NCBI GenBank assembly: GCA_947646735.1
Contig: CANTFK010000736.1
Location: 1-64,000 of the forward strand
From: Peronospora farinosa
Lineage: Eukaryota; Oomycota; Peronosporomycetes; Peronosporales; Peronosporaceae
Direction of reading: 5' to 3'
Length of the DNA stretch: 64,000 nt
Part shown: positions 44,950-55,568 of the stretch, one piece after another
Position numbering within the stretch: position 1 is the first letter of the stretch
Layout of the letters: each line of letters opens with the position of its first letter
Notes under the pieces: model-generated
What the model was told of the DNA's origin: nothing
Databases searched by the model: none
The model's input: only the letters and a program-made list of their open reading frames with translations
Made by a program: the position numbers and the translations under genes

Positions 44950-46343
44950 ATGGTGCTGAAGAAGCTACTGGGAACGGCGCAGGATATATGGCGTATGCGT
45001 CGCATGCCCGCACAAGTGCGCGCAAAGGATACGCGGCTGGCATTTACTGACATCATCGTACGGTCAGACAACAATCGGCTAAGCCACGTTATAACACCCT
45101 CACTAAGAATTAACGCCATTTTTTAATTAGGGCGACGAGAGTCAAAAAGGTAGATGGCTACGTACTGGTCCTATTCTGGAACTGATGGACGTGCTGGCCG
45201 GCACGATCTCAGCTCGAGTATCGTTGGGTGCTGTTGCCACCATCTCGTTCGACCGAGTGGATTTAGTAAAACCAGTATTCCATGGAGACTTGGTGCGTGT
45301 GGAAGGGGAGGTGATTGGCCTAAGTAACTCGTCAATGGCGGTGCAAGTAAGCGGCTATCGTCACGACATCCCCAGTGGGACGTTTCAGCACACGCACGAC
45401 GCTCTGATTACGATGGTGGCCATCAATCGCTTTGGACGGCCGAAGAAGGGACTCCCGCAACTTTTTGATGCCGACCAGGCGGAATATTGTTTTAAGATGA
45501 AGGAGGTAGCTAACCAGAGAAAAGAATTGGCCAAGAGGTGGAAGCACGAGCAAGATGCAGTGGACACTATTCCTTTTATTAAGAATAGTGACTTGTTGCC
45601 GGGCGAAACCAAGGAGAAGTACGTTTCTGTGAGCGATACGGAGATCGAAGTGCGCAACTGGTTCTTACCGCGCAATCTTAATATCAACAAGACGGTTTTC
45701 GGTGGTGACCTGCTCGCTTGGATGGTACGGAGATGTTTTACTTTGAGGTGGAAAAAGGATATGGTTTAGGATAAATTGACAGTTGTTTGCAGGACCGTGC
45801 TGCGTTATACAGTGCACATAACTTCACAAAGTCGGAGAAAATGGTGACTATTGCAATGAATCGCGTGCTTTTTAAACTCCCAATCTCTGTCTCAGATGTC
45901 GTCACGGCACGCGCCCGCGTTGTCAATGTTCGGTGCGGAGTATCATTGCTGTTTGGTCTTGAATTGACCTGCTAACTAAGTACCTATGTCTTTTTGTCGC
46001 TATATTAGTCGCTATCGCTTGGAGGTTGAGGTTGAGGTATTTGTTAATTCCGTTGTAGGCGGCGGTGAGCGCAAGTCTCACAGCGGGTTCGTTTTCTCTG
46101 TAGCACGCGTGAGAAGCGAAGTTGCAATCTTATTATCCATGTCGTGTATGTTTGCCTGTTAGCTACTTTACGGTTTTGAATTTGAATGAAAACAACGCGT
46201 TCAAGTTGATCGAGAAGGGCCTGAAAATCGATCAGAACAACCAATGCGAGATGCGAATGCTTTTGAAGGCACAAAAGCGTCTGGAATTTGCCGAAGAAGA
46301 CAAGAATCTGCATGTATTGAAGACGTTGAAGCCCCGCCTGTGA
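44950..46343 (+). CDS. Acyl-CoA thioesterase, double HotDog (ACOT9-like), five exons
   Basis: Hydrolyses fatty acyl-CoA to free acid and CoA, if like its family. Proposed exons: 44950-45087, 45131-45724, 45793-45932, 46009-46086 and 46163-46343, giving 376 residues in frame. Introns 2-4 (68, 76 and 76 bases) have GT..AG ends, and intron 3 has a CTAAC branch-like site. They join LLAWM to [11 protein letters not shown] and SHSG to YFTVLNLNE, as homologues read. The first HotDog shows [19 protein letters not shown] and [19 protein letters not shown]; the second shows [19 protein letters not shown]. The first exon and its 43-base intron are my weakest call; [14 protein letters not shown] matches the expected N-terminal spacing only loosely. 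No targeting peptide is obvious. It is likely a functional gene, because splicing repairs every apparent stop. Confidence 0.78.
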
Positions 46344-48478
46344 CTTTAAAAGTAGATACAGCGCAGACAGGAATGATAGAACCACATATTCTTTTTGCAA
46401 CTATGTAGCGAGCAATTCGAGCTTGAGCACAACAAATGAAATTACTTAAAAGCCCTCAAAACGGCGAATATGACAGTCCATGTGATACAAAGTTATGATT
46501 CTAAATGTGAAAAGGAAACGACAGGAATGATAGAGCCACCAAGTAGCAGATATTTCTTACATGAAAATAAACACATTAAAAAATCTGTATCATAATTATT
46601 CTTTAATATAAATTAAAAATCTGTATCTTAGGTATTCTTAAATGAAAATTAAAATCTGTATCGCGGGGTATTTTGAGCTCAGAAAAATATCATAAACATG
46701 ATACAGATTTTATAAATTTCGGTACTCTGCCACTAGATTTGCTGAATTTCTCCAAAATTATAACGCCATCAGTTCTCTTACCACGACAATTGCACGAAAG
46801 CAGCCGAGCGCGGCTCTGAGCTCTTAAGATCGGGTGGTTGCAGAATCAAATTTGAAGACCCTAAAAAAGCCCGCGATCAAACGTCAAAGATTTGCACGTC
46901 ATGTATTAATTATGTATTTGCAACTTACAACCTGAACTAGCGACAGCGACTCAGCTCGCAATCAGCATCAAGAACCGAGTATTGATTTTCAACCTGCTTA
47001 TGCTGCCAGCCGTGTTTTTCCGCTACGGTAGTATTCGAGATGCCATTGTGGGCAGAGCAACAACTACGGAACGTTTGAAAAGCAATTCCTGAGCATCACT
47101 CTACCAGCATCAGGCAAATGATGTTGCTCCAATCATCTTCATCGTCGCTGGCTTGAAGTAGTACTGGAACACATATTAGACCTCAGGTATTTCTTATTCC
47201 TAAATTTATGAAAATAACAGGTCGGCAAGTCAAGTCACACACTGCGATGGCAAAAAAACAATCGGGTAGTGGTCGTGAGCATACATATAGAGCTCACATT
47301 GATAGAGAATAGTCAACGGCATGTTTTAAAGATAACGGCCTTCGTCACTGTTCAGTATTCTTCTCGCATATTTTAGTAACTATGTAGTAAAGGGATCATC
47401 TTGAAGAAAAATCAGGTTTCAGTGTCATAACGACACGACCATGCAATCCGCCCCATCAAGGACAAGACTCAAATTCTGGGACCGAGGACAGTAGCACTGG
47501 ACAGCGCAGCTGTCGTACGACTTGCACAATGAGTGGCTCCAAATAAACCTTTCAATGTAGAGGAAGATGCCTATCCATAGGACTTTTCTCTTTCATGCAT
47601 GCTGAACCCACAGCATACTACTGATGCCAGCAGTATCCGTACCAGTACAAGCGAGAGCACATCTACAAACGAGTTGGGGTGTCGTTCACTCTTTACGTGG
47701 CACTAGGTAATGCACGGTGGTCACGCGCCCTCCTCCTTGTATCCGGCTTTAATTATTATGGCCTCTGATTTGTAACCGATCGATACAGAGCGATCTTATA
47801 AGGCATTATGTTTACATATGATCATAAGCTTTCCACCGAATCATCCGTCCAGCGAACCTCAACTGATGCCCTACAGACTATACTTTGCTACTGTATATAA
47901 ACCCTTTGCCTCCATGTGTTGTTGCATCCCACGTAAGCATTTTACACAAAGTCCGGCAGCACCATTCTCAGTACTCAGTAGGCCTACACTCGACGCGCGT
48001 TAAGTTCAGTGCAAATTAAAACAGTGGACCGAAACGTCGATGCATCATCTGCTTCCACGAAGAAACTGCATTCAGCTACATTGATGAGTCCTAGTCGTCT
48101 TGTCGATTGGTGCTGAATGTATCACTTTCAAGCAGTCGCGCTAGAGCCAATTGACGTAATAGTTGACTCACTTTGTGCATCGCCGTCGTCTGTCGGCCTG
48201 CTTTTTATAATAAAAATACGCTTAGGTGAGACTATGCCATTCTTCCAAGACGACTTTGTCTAGTCTACGCGCAATTCTACATGTGTCGGGGCAATGGACT
48301 GTTCACAACAGATGCGTCTACTTATGTCTTGCCCGCGTAAAGACAATCGAATTGGAATGTCGACACCGATCTTACCCAACCGGCAGCATTCCAGCGCTCC
48401 CACAATAGAAAATACCGTCTCCAAGACAGTCTTCTGATTGCTTGACTTGCCTTGCAGTTAAAATTCGACTAGCTTACA
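46344..48478. other. Intergenic region, no gene recognised
   Basis: About 2.1 kb between the thioesterase and transporter genes. AAAATCTGTATC recurs three times near 46580-46665. GACAGGAATGATAGA occurs twice, near 46368 and 46520. Short frames are present on both strands, but none matches a family I know. Confidence 0.5.
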
Positions 48479-50608
48479 ATGAATTCGGACAGTCGGACAC
48501 CCGTTCTTCGACACGTCTCGTCTTCGAATCACACGCCTTTAAGTTTGGACGGATCGGAGACCACAGCGGTGCTAGGTGCCCCCATGTCCCGCAATGACCT
48601 CGGCTGCAGTCGTGCACTCGACCAAAACGGATTGTTGTCACCCGGCACTTTGTACGGGAACTTGGACACTTTGAAAGGACCGGCGCCGCACACCTTTAGT
48701 AACAACAGCTTGCCAGTGAAGCCCAAGGTTGCGTTATTTGATCAGAACTCGGAGCTGTCGACGGAGGGATTCCGCCAACGTGCGGCACTACAGACGTGCT
48801 CCATCAGTTGGCAGCATATTTCGTACTTCATTCAGCCCAAGGAGACGCTACTAGGACGTTTTCGTAACAACAGCAAGCGCGGATCAGGGCTGTCCGGACT
48901 TGAGGCACAGCTCGAGAGACAACAGCCTCGCAAGATTCTCAGCAATGTATGGGGTCGATCGGGACCGGGAGAGTTAACTGCCATTTTAGGACCTTCGGGT
49001 GCAGGTAAAACCACGTTGCTTGGTATGCTTGCCGACCGAGTGCCGTCAGGGGACTCGGGTGTGCACTTGGAAGGTCTCGTGGAAGTGAATGGCCAACCTC
49101 GTGACCTCCGCACGTTCCACTCTATCATGAACTACGTATCCGAAGAGATGGCTTTCCTTGGAGCATTCACAGTGTTGGAGACCCTACAGATCGGTGCTGG
49201 GCTGAGTTTGCCCGGACACATGCCCCCCGTGCAGCGAGAGGCTCGTGTTCAAGATGTGATCGACGCGATGGGATTGCGATCATGCGCTAACGCCCGAGTG
49301 GGCGACATATTCCACAAGGGTATTTCGTCCGGTCAACGCAAACGTCTTGGCATTGCTCTGGAATTGCTTTCGGACCCTGCTTTGCTGCTTCTTGATGAAC
49401 CGACTTCTGGTTTAGATTCGTCTTCCGCTCGTGGTGTCATGCAGTACATTGAGCGTTTGTGTCAAGAAGGTGGTAAGAACGTTGTGTGTACGATCCACCA
49501 GCCTTCGTCTTCCATCTACGGCATGCTTACCAATCTGATCATTCTCAGTGGTGGCGAGCTGGTGTACAGTGGACCTACTAGTGCTGCCATTCCTCACTTT
49601 TTTTCCATGGGATACGTGTGTCCGATGTACACGAACCCGGCCGAATACTTTGTTCATTTAGTGAACACAAACTTTCACGACGGATTGAAGCTGGAACCGT
49701 TCACCCGTGCACTAAAGGAAAGTGCTGAACCACAGCGTCTTCGTGCTGATGTTGTTCAAGATCGATCTCGACGTGAGCACCTCACTAACCCCGAACTGCT
49801 CAAAGCCATGCGACCGTGGCCGATGGACCAGTTTGTTGTGTTGCTCAAACGTAATATGACCAACAACTGGAGGCATCCGGGTGTGTTCTGGCTGCGTGTG
49901 CTCATGTACGTGTTGCTGTCCTTGATGGTGGGCACCATGTATTTGAGTTCCAACGCCGAAATCAAGGACACGTCCATCGTGCCGCTGCTCTTCTACGTGC
50001 AAGCTTTCCTGGTATTCATGTCCGTCGCCGCTCTTCCGGCTTTATTGGAGCACCGAGCAGTCATGGAACGAGAAATGCGAGCATATGCATTGTCACTCAC
50101 GGGTTACACGATGTCAAACCTGCTGGCTTCGTTACCGGGCATTTTCCTCATTTCTGTACTGGCATCCGTCATCGTGGTGTTCCTGGCTCATGTGTACACG
50201 TTTTCTACGTTCCTTTTGAACTTGACATTGTCACTCATCGCCGCTGAGTCTCTGATGCACTTGATTGGTGCTGCTGTGCCTCACTACATCATGGGTATTG
50301 CGTTGGGAGCTGGTCTCTTCGGTATGTTCATGCTTTGCGAAGGCTTCATGGTGCCGTTTTCGGATATGCCCGTGTACTGGAAATGGGGTTATTACATCGC
50401 CTTTCACACGTACTCGTTCGAGTCTTTCATGTATGAGCATTTTTCTAGGGTGAACACGGCTGAGGCGTGGAAAATTCTCCAAAACTACGGCATGGAGAAA
50501 GTGAACATCTGGCAGGACATGATCATTTTGGCATGTTACTCGGCTGTATTGCAAATTCTCGTCATTGGTGTGCTAACCCTCCGATTTAGTCGGCACCGCC
50601 GCCGCTAG
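48479..50608 (+). CDS. ABCG-type half-transporter (White/WBC subfamily)
   Basis: A 709-residue single-exon protein with the ABCG order: nucleotide-binding domain first, membrane domain second. As a half-transporter it should dimerise in a membrane and export lipids, sterols or hydrophobic compounds; the substrate cannot be read from sequence. Walker A is GPSGAGKTT from residue 171, the signature ISSGQRKRLG from 282, Walker B LLLLDEPTSGLD from 302, and the switch histidine is in TIHQPSSSIYG near 342. Six predicted membrane segments fall between about 465 and 705, ending with basic SRHRRR. The first 100 residues are Ser/Thr/Pro-rich and probably disordered. All ATP-binding motifs are intact. 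It is convergent with the reductase gene, whose stop lies 298 bases away. Confidence 0.93.
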   Translation: MNSDSRTPVLRHVSSSNHTPLSLDGSETTAVLGAPMSRNDLGCSRALDQNGLLSPGTLYGNLDTLKGPAPHTFSNNSLPVKPKVALFDQNSELSTEGFRQRAALQTCSISWQHISYFIQPKETLLGRFRNNSKRGSGLSGLEAQLERQQPRKILSNVWGRSGPGELTAILGPSGAGKTTLLGMLADRVPSGDSGVHLEGLVEVNGQPRDLRTFHSIMNYVSEEMAFLGAFTVLETLQIGAGLSLPGHMPPVQREARVQDVIDAMGLRSCANARVGDIFHKGISSGQRKRLGIALELLSDPALLLLDEPTSGLDSSSARGVMQYIERLCQEGGKNVVCTIHQPSSSIYGMLTNLIILSGGELVYSGPTSAAIPHFFSMGYVCPMYTNPAEYFVHLVNTNFHDGLKLEPFTRALKESAEPQRLRADVVQDRSRREHLTNPELLKAMRPWPMDQFVVLLKRNMTNNWRHPGVFWLRVLMYVLLSLMVGTMYLSSNAEIKDTSIVPLLFYVQAFLVFMSVAALPALLEHRAVMEREMRAYALSLTGYTMSNLLASLPGIFLISVLASVIVVFLAHVYTFSTFLLNLTLSLIAAESLMHLIGAAVPHYIMGIALGAGLFGMFMLCEGFMVPFSDMPVYWKWGYYIAFHTYSFESFMYEHFSRVNTAEAWKILQNYGMEKVNIWQDMIILACYSAVLQILVIGVLTLRFSRHRRR

Positions 50609-50906
50609 TACATCAGTGTCTTTATTAACGTTCGTATGAATACCACGTATCACCGTCAAAAAGCTTTTTGTTCCATGTAATACGTTCGCGATCAACAGTG
50701 TTTGCTTTAGGCTTCTCCCATAAACTAAAAGTATTGTCATGAGAGCATTCCTGCTTCTAGATGTGGTTCAGGTTTTTATACTGCTACGAAATGGATCACG
50801 GCGCCGCATCGCTGCTCAATTATGCTGAATTTTGAAGTATATCGATGTAAGGCTTAAGAATTCACGCACTGACACAGTAGCAGCTAAACACGATACTTTT
50901 GCAAGC

Positions 50907-53297
50907 TTAAGCACCGCAAACCAGACATTCGTCCTCGTCCTCACCTGCCCGATTGACGTTCTCAACCACTGAGGCAGGGGTCGACTCTGCACCAGCCTTA
51001 GTGTCCTCCTTAGCGCGCTGCAAGTCGAGGCCCTGCTTGTCCACGGTGAACTGGATGGCGTCAGCTTTTGGGCGCCCGCGCATGTAATACATACCCGTCT
51101 TAAGCCCCTTTTTCCAAGCGTAAAAGTGCATGGAGGTGAGTTTACTGATCGTCGGGTCGGCGATGTGAATGTTAAGCGACTGACTCTGGCAAATATAAGC
51201 ACCACGGTCAGCCGACAGATCTAACACCGATTTCTGCTTGATTTCCCACACTGTTTTGTACTTCTCTTTGACATGGTCCGGAATGGTCTTCACCTTTTGC
51301 ACAGAACCATGGTCGTTCAGTATCTGGTTACGGACCTCGGGCGTCCAGATATCCAGATCGATCAGCTCTTTCATCAGGTACTTGTTCACGATCGTGAACT
51401 CACCAGCAAGCACACGTCGGTTGTACATGTTCGACGTGTACGGCTCGATGGACTCGTTGTTACCAAGGATCTGAGCAGTCGAAGCAGTAGGCATAGGAGC
51501 CACTAGCAAAGAGTTGCGGATGCCGTGCTTAATCACGTTCTCCTTCAAGGCGGTCCAGTCCCAAAGACCAGAGGACGGGGTGACACCCCACATGTCAAAC
51601 TGGAAGATACCCTTGCTGGCCGGGGAGCCCTGAAATGTCTCGTACGGGCCCAGTTCTTTGGCAATCTCCATGGATGTCTCCATCGAAGCATAATAGATGG
51701 TCTCAAAAATATTCTTGTTCAGTTCACGAGCCTGCTCGCTTTCGAACGCATAGTTCATGAGAATGAAAGCATCGGCCAGACCCTGAACACCAATGCCCAC
51801 AGGGCGGTGGCGCATGTTGGACTTTCGAGCCTCTGCAACCGGGTAGTAGTTAACGTCAATAACCTTGTTAAGGTTACGGGTGACCACCTTCGTCACATCA
51901 TACAGCTTCTTGTAGTCGAAGACACCGTCCTCCACAAACTTAGGTAAAGCCACAGACGCCAAGTTGCACACGGCCACCTCATCCGGCGACGTATACTCCA
52001 TTACCTCACAGCACAAGTTACTGGATCGGATCGTGCCAAGATTCTGCTGGTTGGACTTACGGTTGGCTGCGTCCTTAAAGAGCATGAATGGCACGCCCGT
52101 CTCAATCTGCGCATCTAAAATGCTGAACCATAGCTGCTGCGCATTAATTGTCTTGCGAGCGCGTCCCTCCTTTTCGTACTTTTCATAAAGCGTCTCGAAC
52201 TCGTCTCCCCAGCACTCGTAGAGAGCAGGAGCTTCGTTCGGACAGAATAAACTCCACTTGCCATTAGCTTCCACCCGTTTCATAAACAGATCAGGAATCC
52301 ATAGAGCGTAGAATAAGTCACGCGCTCGGTGCAATTCATTACCGTGGTTTTTACGCAGGTCCAGAAACTCAAACACGTCGGCATGCCACGGCTCCAAGTA
52401 TATAGCAAAGGATCCTTTGCGTTTACCTCCACCTTGGTCCACGTATCGGGCCGTGTCGTTAAACACCCGTAACATGGGAATGATCCCGTTAGAGGAACCA
52501 TTAGTGCCACGAATATAACTGTTAGTGGCTCGTATGTTGTGCATACTAATGCCAATCCCACCAGCCCATTTGGAAATGCACGCACATTGCTTCAATGTGT
52601 CATAAATACCTTCAATCGAATCATCCTGCATAGCTAGTAAAAAACACGAGGACAGTTGGGGGCGAGGAGTTCCAGCATTAAACAACGTTGGCGTCGCATG
52701 AGTAAAAAACTTCTGAGACATCAACTCGTACGTCTCCAAAGCCGCTTGAATATTGTTCTTGTGGATACCTAGAGCAACGCGCATAATTAATTGTTGCGGT
52801 CGCTCCACGACTTTTCCATTAACACGAAAGAGATATCCTTTCTCAAGTGTTTTGAATCCGAAATAGTCATACTCAAAGTCCCGGTCGTGAATGATTGCAG
52901 AGTTTAGCTCATCTTTGTGCTGCATCACGATCTCGTATACATCATCAGCTATGAGCGGAGCCGCTGCTCCTGTTTTCTCATGCACATTCTTGTGGAACAC
53001 GTCAATGTTGTCACTAAAGACCTTGTTTGTATTCTTGTGTAAATTTGACACGGCAATACGTGCCGCTAGCTTGGAAAAGTCTGGATGTTGGGTACTTTGG
53101 CAAGCGGCTGTCTCAGCAGCTAGCTCGTCCAGTTCCGAAGTGGTCACACCCGGGTACACACCCGCCACGACCTTTTGAGAGATCTTTATGGCATCAATGT
53201 AGTCTGGATTGAGACCATAGCAAAGCTTAGTGATGCGTGCTGTGATCTTGTCAAACTTGACGTCTTCACGACGACCATCGCGCTTGATAACGTACAT
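50907..53297 (-). CDS. RNR1: Ribonucleoside-diphosphate reductase large subunit (class Ia)
   Basis: Makes deoxyribonucleotides from ribonucleoside diphosphates together with a small radical-carrying subunit. The frame opens at 53402, but I start at [12 protein letters not shown] (53297). With that start the catalytic residues fall exactly on mammalian R1 numbering: C218 in SSCFLLAM, N427-C429-E431 in NLCCEV, and Y737-Y738 in MYYMRGRP. The product is 796 residues. Residues 1 to about 90 are the ATP cone. The barrel includes [12 protein letters not shown] and the NTP-binding surroundings. The C-terminal CLVCGA is the mobile thiol pair that re-reduces the active site. No intron is seen. Two E2F-like sites lie 130-160 bases upstream, consistent with S-phase expression. 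Confidence 0.96.
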   Translation of the reverse strand: MYVIKRDGRREDVKFDKITARITKLCYGLNPDYIDAIKISQKVVAGVYPGVTTSELDELAAETAACQSTQHPDFSKLAARIAVSNLHKNTNKVFSDNIDVFHKNVHEKTGAAAPLIADDVYEIVMQHKDELNSAIIHDRDFEYDYFGFKTLEKGYLFRVNGKVVERPQQLIMRVALGIHKNNIQAALETYELMSQKFFTHATPTLFNAGTPRPQLSSCFLLAMQDDSIEGIYDTLKQCACISKWAGGIGISMHNIRATNSYIRGTNGSSNGIIPMLRVFNDTARYVDQGGGKRKGSFAIYLEPWHADVFEFLDLRKNHGNELHRARDLFYALWIPDLFMKRVEANGKWSLFCPNEAPALYECWGDEFETLYEKYEKEGRARKTINAQQLWFSILDAQIETGVPFMLFKDAANRKSNQQNLGTIRSSNLCCEVMEYTSPDEVAVCNLASVALPKFVEDGVFDYKKLYDVTKVVTRNLNKVIDVNYYPVAEARKSNMRHRPVGIGVQGLADAFILMNYAFESEQARELNKNIFETIYYASMETSMEIAKELGPYETFQGSPASKGIFQFDMWGVTPSSGLWDWTALKENVIKHGIRNSLLVAPMPTASTAQILGNNESIEPYTSNMYNRRVLAGEFTIVNKYLMKELIDLDIWTPEVRNQILNDHGSVQKVKTIPDHVKEKYKTVWEIKQKSVLDLSADRGAYICQSQSLNIHIADPTISKLTSMHFYAWKKGLKTGMYYMRGRPKADAIQFTVDKQGLDLQRAKEDTKAGAESTPASVVENVNRAGEDEDECLVCGA

Positions 53298-53427
53298 GGT
53301 TTGAGTTGCTAAGCTATTGCTCGTGCTGGTGGATTGATGACTGACGGGTGGATGGGGTGGGAACAGGGTGAGGATTGGACGAAAAAAAGATTTGGAACCC
53401 ATGTGATTGGACTCAGTGCATCTCCCA

Positions 53428-53437
53428 TTTTGGCGCG
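53428..53437. promoter_or_regulatory. E2F-like site 1 upstream of RNR1
   Basis: TTTTGGCGCG, an exact match to the E2F/DP consensus TTTSGCGC, 131 bases before the RNR1 start codon. Confidence 0.6.
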
Positions 53438-53445
53438 TACCTCTG

Positions 53446-53456
53446 TTTTGGCGGGG
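53446..53456. promoter_or_regulatory. E2F-like site 2 upstream of RNR1
   Basis: TTTTGGCGGGG, a near-consensus E2F site in the same orientation, 18 bases from site 1. Confidence 0.5.
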
Positions 53457-53459
53457 AAT

Positions 53460-54024
53460 ATGTGCATGTGAATATATCTTCGTATATGATAATATATGAC
53501 AATGTCATCTTTGCTAGTAGTATTCAATAATAATACTATCTTTGCTAATTATATAAATAATAATTTTTTGGCTGATAATTATGACCAATTTTTTTTTGCA
53601 GATAATACTCAATATTAATACTTCGTAGATTATATATGACAATGTTATCTTGTTGGTAATATCCATCTTCGCTGAAAATATGGTAACATTCAATAGTATT
53701 GTCTTAGGAAATAACATTGTCGTCGCATCTCCTTGACGTTGGAGATGCCGGCTGATAGAGGCCACGATATCAGCCAACGCGCAGAAAATAAAAGGTGGAC
53801 GCGTGTAGTGATTATGAGGTAGTTACTTAAAGCTAAAAAGGTAATAAAAAAATTTAAGCTATTGATGCCTTTAACTATATTAAATACACTTTTTTAAAAA
53901 AATTGGCTTTTAACCACAAAATCTACTATTTCCACCAAACCATACTTTTTGCACGCTTTTACAATTCCACATTTCTTTACTGCACAACACCACACCACCA
54001 TACCACCATACCACATTACAGCAG
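53460..54024. other. AT-rich intergenic region
   Basis: Many variants of GATAATA with AATATT and TTTTTT, up to the LTR of element D. There is no gene I can support. Confidence 0.5.
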
Positions 54025-54660
54025 TGTAACGAGGTTGCACGGCAGTTGGAACATCATACCGAAAGTGCATTACGGTTGAGGTTTTATCATTGCATATCAT
54101 GCATTCTAAATACCAATACTTTTAAAAAGGGGTATTATTTATGAGTGATAGTATACGGTATTAGTTATACCTTATACTATCGGTATCAGTTACATTAATG
54201 AAACAATAGTGCTAAGTACAACGTACACTGATGATAGGATGATTCGCCTATCCAGATACAAGCAATGGCATATTACAATTACTATTATAGTAATTAATCT
54301 AGTGTAGGATGTAGGACTATGCACAAAATCTTAATGCATAAGTAAAATCAGTTCTCATTTTGAGTTCAAGATCTCAAGTCTCTCTGACTTGTTCTCTTGC
54401 GCACTTCTTGCGTTGGTTCTTTGAACCTCTAAGCTTCTAGCTTTTTCTTGCACTCTGTGCGTTGGTTCTCTGAACCTTAAGCTTATTGCTTGCTGACTAA
54501 AAGTCTCTCCTACTTCCTTAGAAGAGGGTGACTTTAAGTCCTTTAATTAGCTCCTTAGAACTAGGTGGCTTTTAGCCTTAACTCTAATTAGTTCTCTAGA
54601 ACTAAGAGGCTTGCAGCCTTAAGTCTTCCTCTGGCTAAAGAGATGTTCAGCTCCGCTACA
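54025..54660 (+). repeat. 5' LTR of element D
   Basis: 636 bases, beginning TGTAACGAGGTTGCACGGC and ending CTCCGCTACA. It is homologous over its length to the minus-strand LTR of element C and shares its GGTTCTCTGAACC-type palindromes. A weak primer-binding match, TGGTGTAG, follows at 54663. Confidence 0.78.
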
Positions 54661-54781
54661 GATGGTGTAGTAAAGTCAGGGCGGAAATGGTTTGTTTTAA
54701 AGAGATGGAAGAATGGTAGCATTTTGGTAACGACAATAACACTTCTACTTTTGCATTAACACGTTCCTATTCTTACAGGTT

Positions 54782-55568
54782 ATGAGCCCAACGGATTATG
54801 CCGCCCACGGTGTGGAACCTACCGCGGAGCCTCGGACAGTGACCGGTCGCGAAAGGGCCAGCAGTCTACAAGGCGAAGATTTAAAAGTCAAGGCAGAGGC
54901 GGTGCCACGGAACACGGAGGAAAGGATGTTGGACCTACTAACGAGACTAGCGGAGCGGATGGCTAAGCTAGATGCGTCACAGGGCGCCAAGGACCAGCCG
55001 ATAGACAAGGAGTCCAGTGTGGTCGGGTCGGCAATAGGCCTGGGGCAACCGATGAATCGGCGTGCTCTCGACGTGACACCGCCGAGGGCTCGGTTCCCCA
55101 TATGTCGCCAGGGACGTACTTCGGGATAAATCAACCGGTGTATGCAAGGGCGGCTGAGAATGTCGAGATGGCACAGGCGCCGCAGCCGGGGCTGCGAAAA
55201 CACTTTGTGCCACCTCCAGTATACCAGCAGGCACCGATACCGCAGCACGTTCCGTCGTATGCGAGAGTGCCGGACGCAAGACAGCGCAAGCTGAATATCC
55301 GTCATCTCGATGAAAACGAGCTTTACCAGGGGCTAGGGAGCGGTTGCCTATCCTGGGGGGAGAAGCTCGTACGGTAAGTCTCTCTTGCTGAGCGAGCGAG
55401 CGGCTTCCCATGGAGCGAGGATGTCAAGATAGACGTCCTTGGACACAATCTCATGGGAATGGCTGAGCGGTATTATAATCGCCAAGTCGAAGGGTGGTGG
55501 CAAGAGGAGCCAACATTGGAACACGCCATGCAAAGGCTGTTTCATACATTCGCAACTAAGATAACGCC
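54782..55568 (+). pseudogene. gag of element D, broken
   Basis: Opens MSPTDYAAHGVEPTAEPRTV, shifts frame near 55100 to GLRKHFVPPPVYQQAP and QRKLNIRHLDENELYQGLGS, and shifts again near 55375 to the capsid-like MAERYYNRQVEGWWQEEPTL and HAMQRLFHTFATKIT. The last motif runs into unrelated minus-strand sequence. Confidence 0.72.

Larger units (their letters stand above)
54025..55568 (+). mobile_element. Ty3/gypsy element D, 5' LTR and gag fragment
   Basis: Plus-strand relative of element C: LTR, leader and gag, cut off near 55568, where the minus-strand RNase H of element E begins. Protease, pol and 3' LTR are absent. Confidence 0.75.

Noticed and set aside
48529..50554. Minus-strand frames under the transporter gene
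   Set aside because: They are antisense shadows of a well-conserved ABCG coding sequence.
53298..53402. The 35-residue N-terminal extension of the reductase frame
   Set aside because: The shorter start places C218, N427, C429, E431 and Y737-Y738 at canonical positions; the extension is low-complexity and likely 5' UTR.
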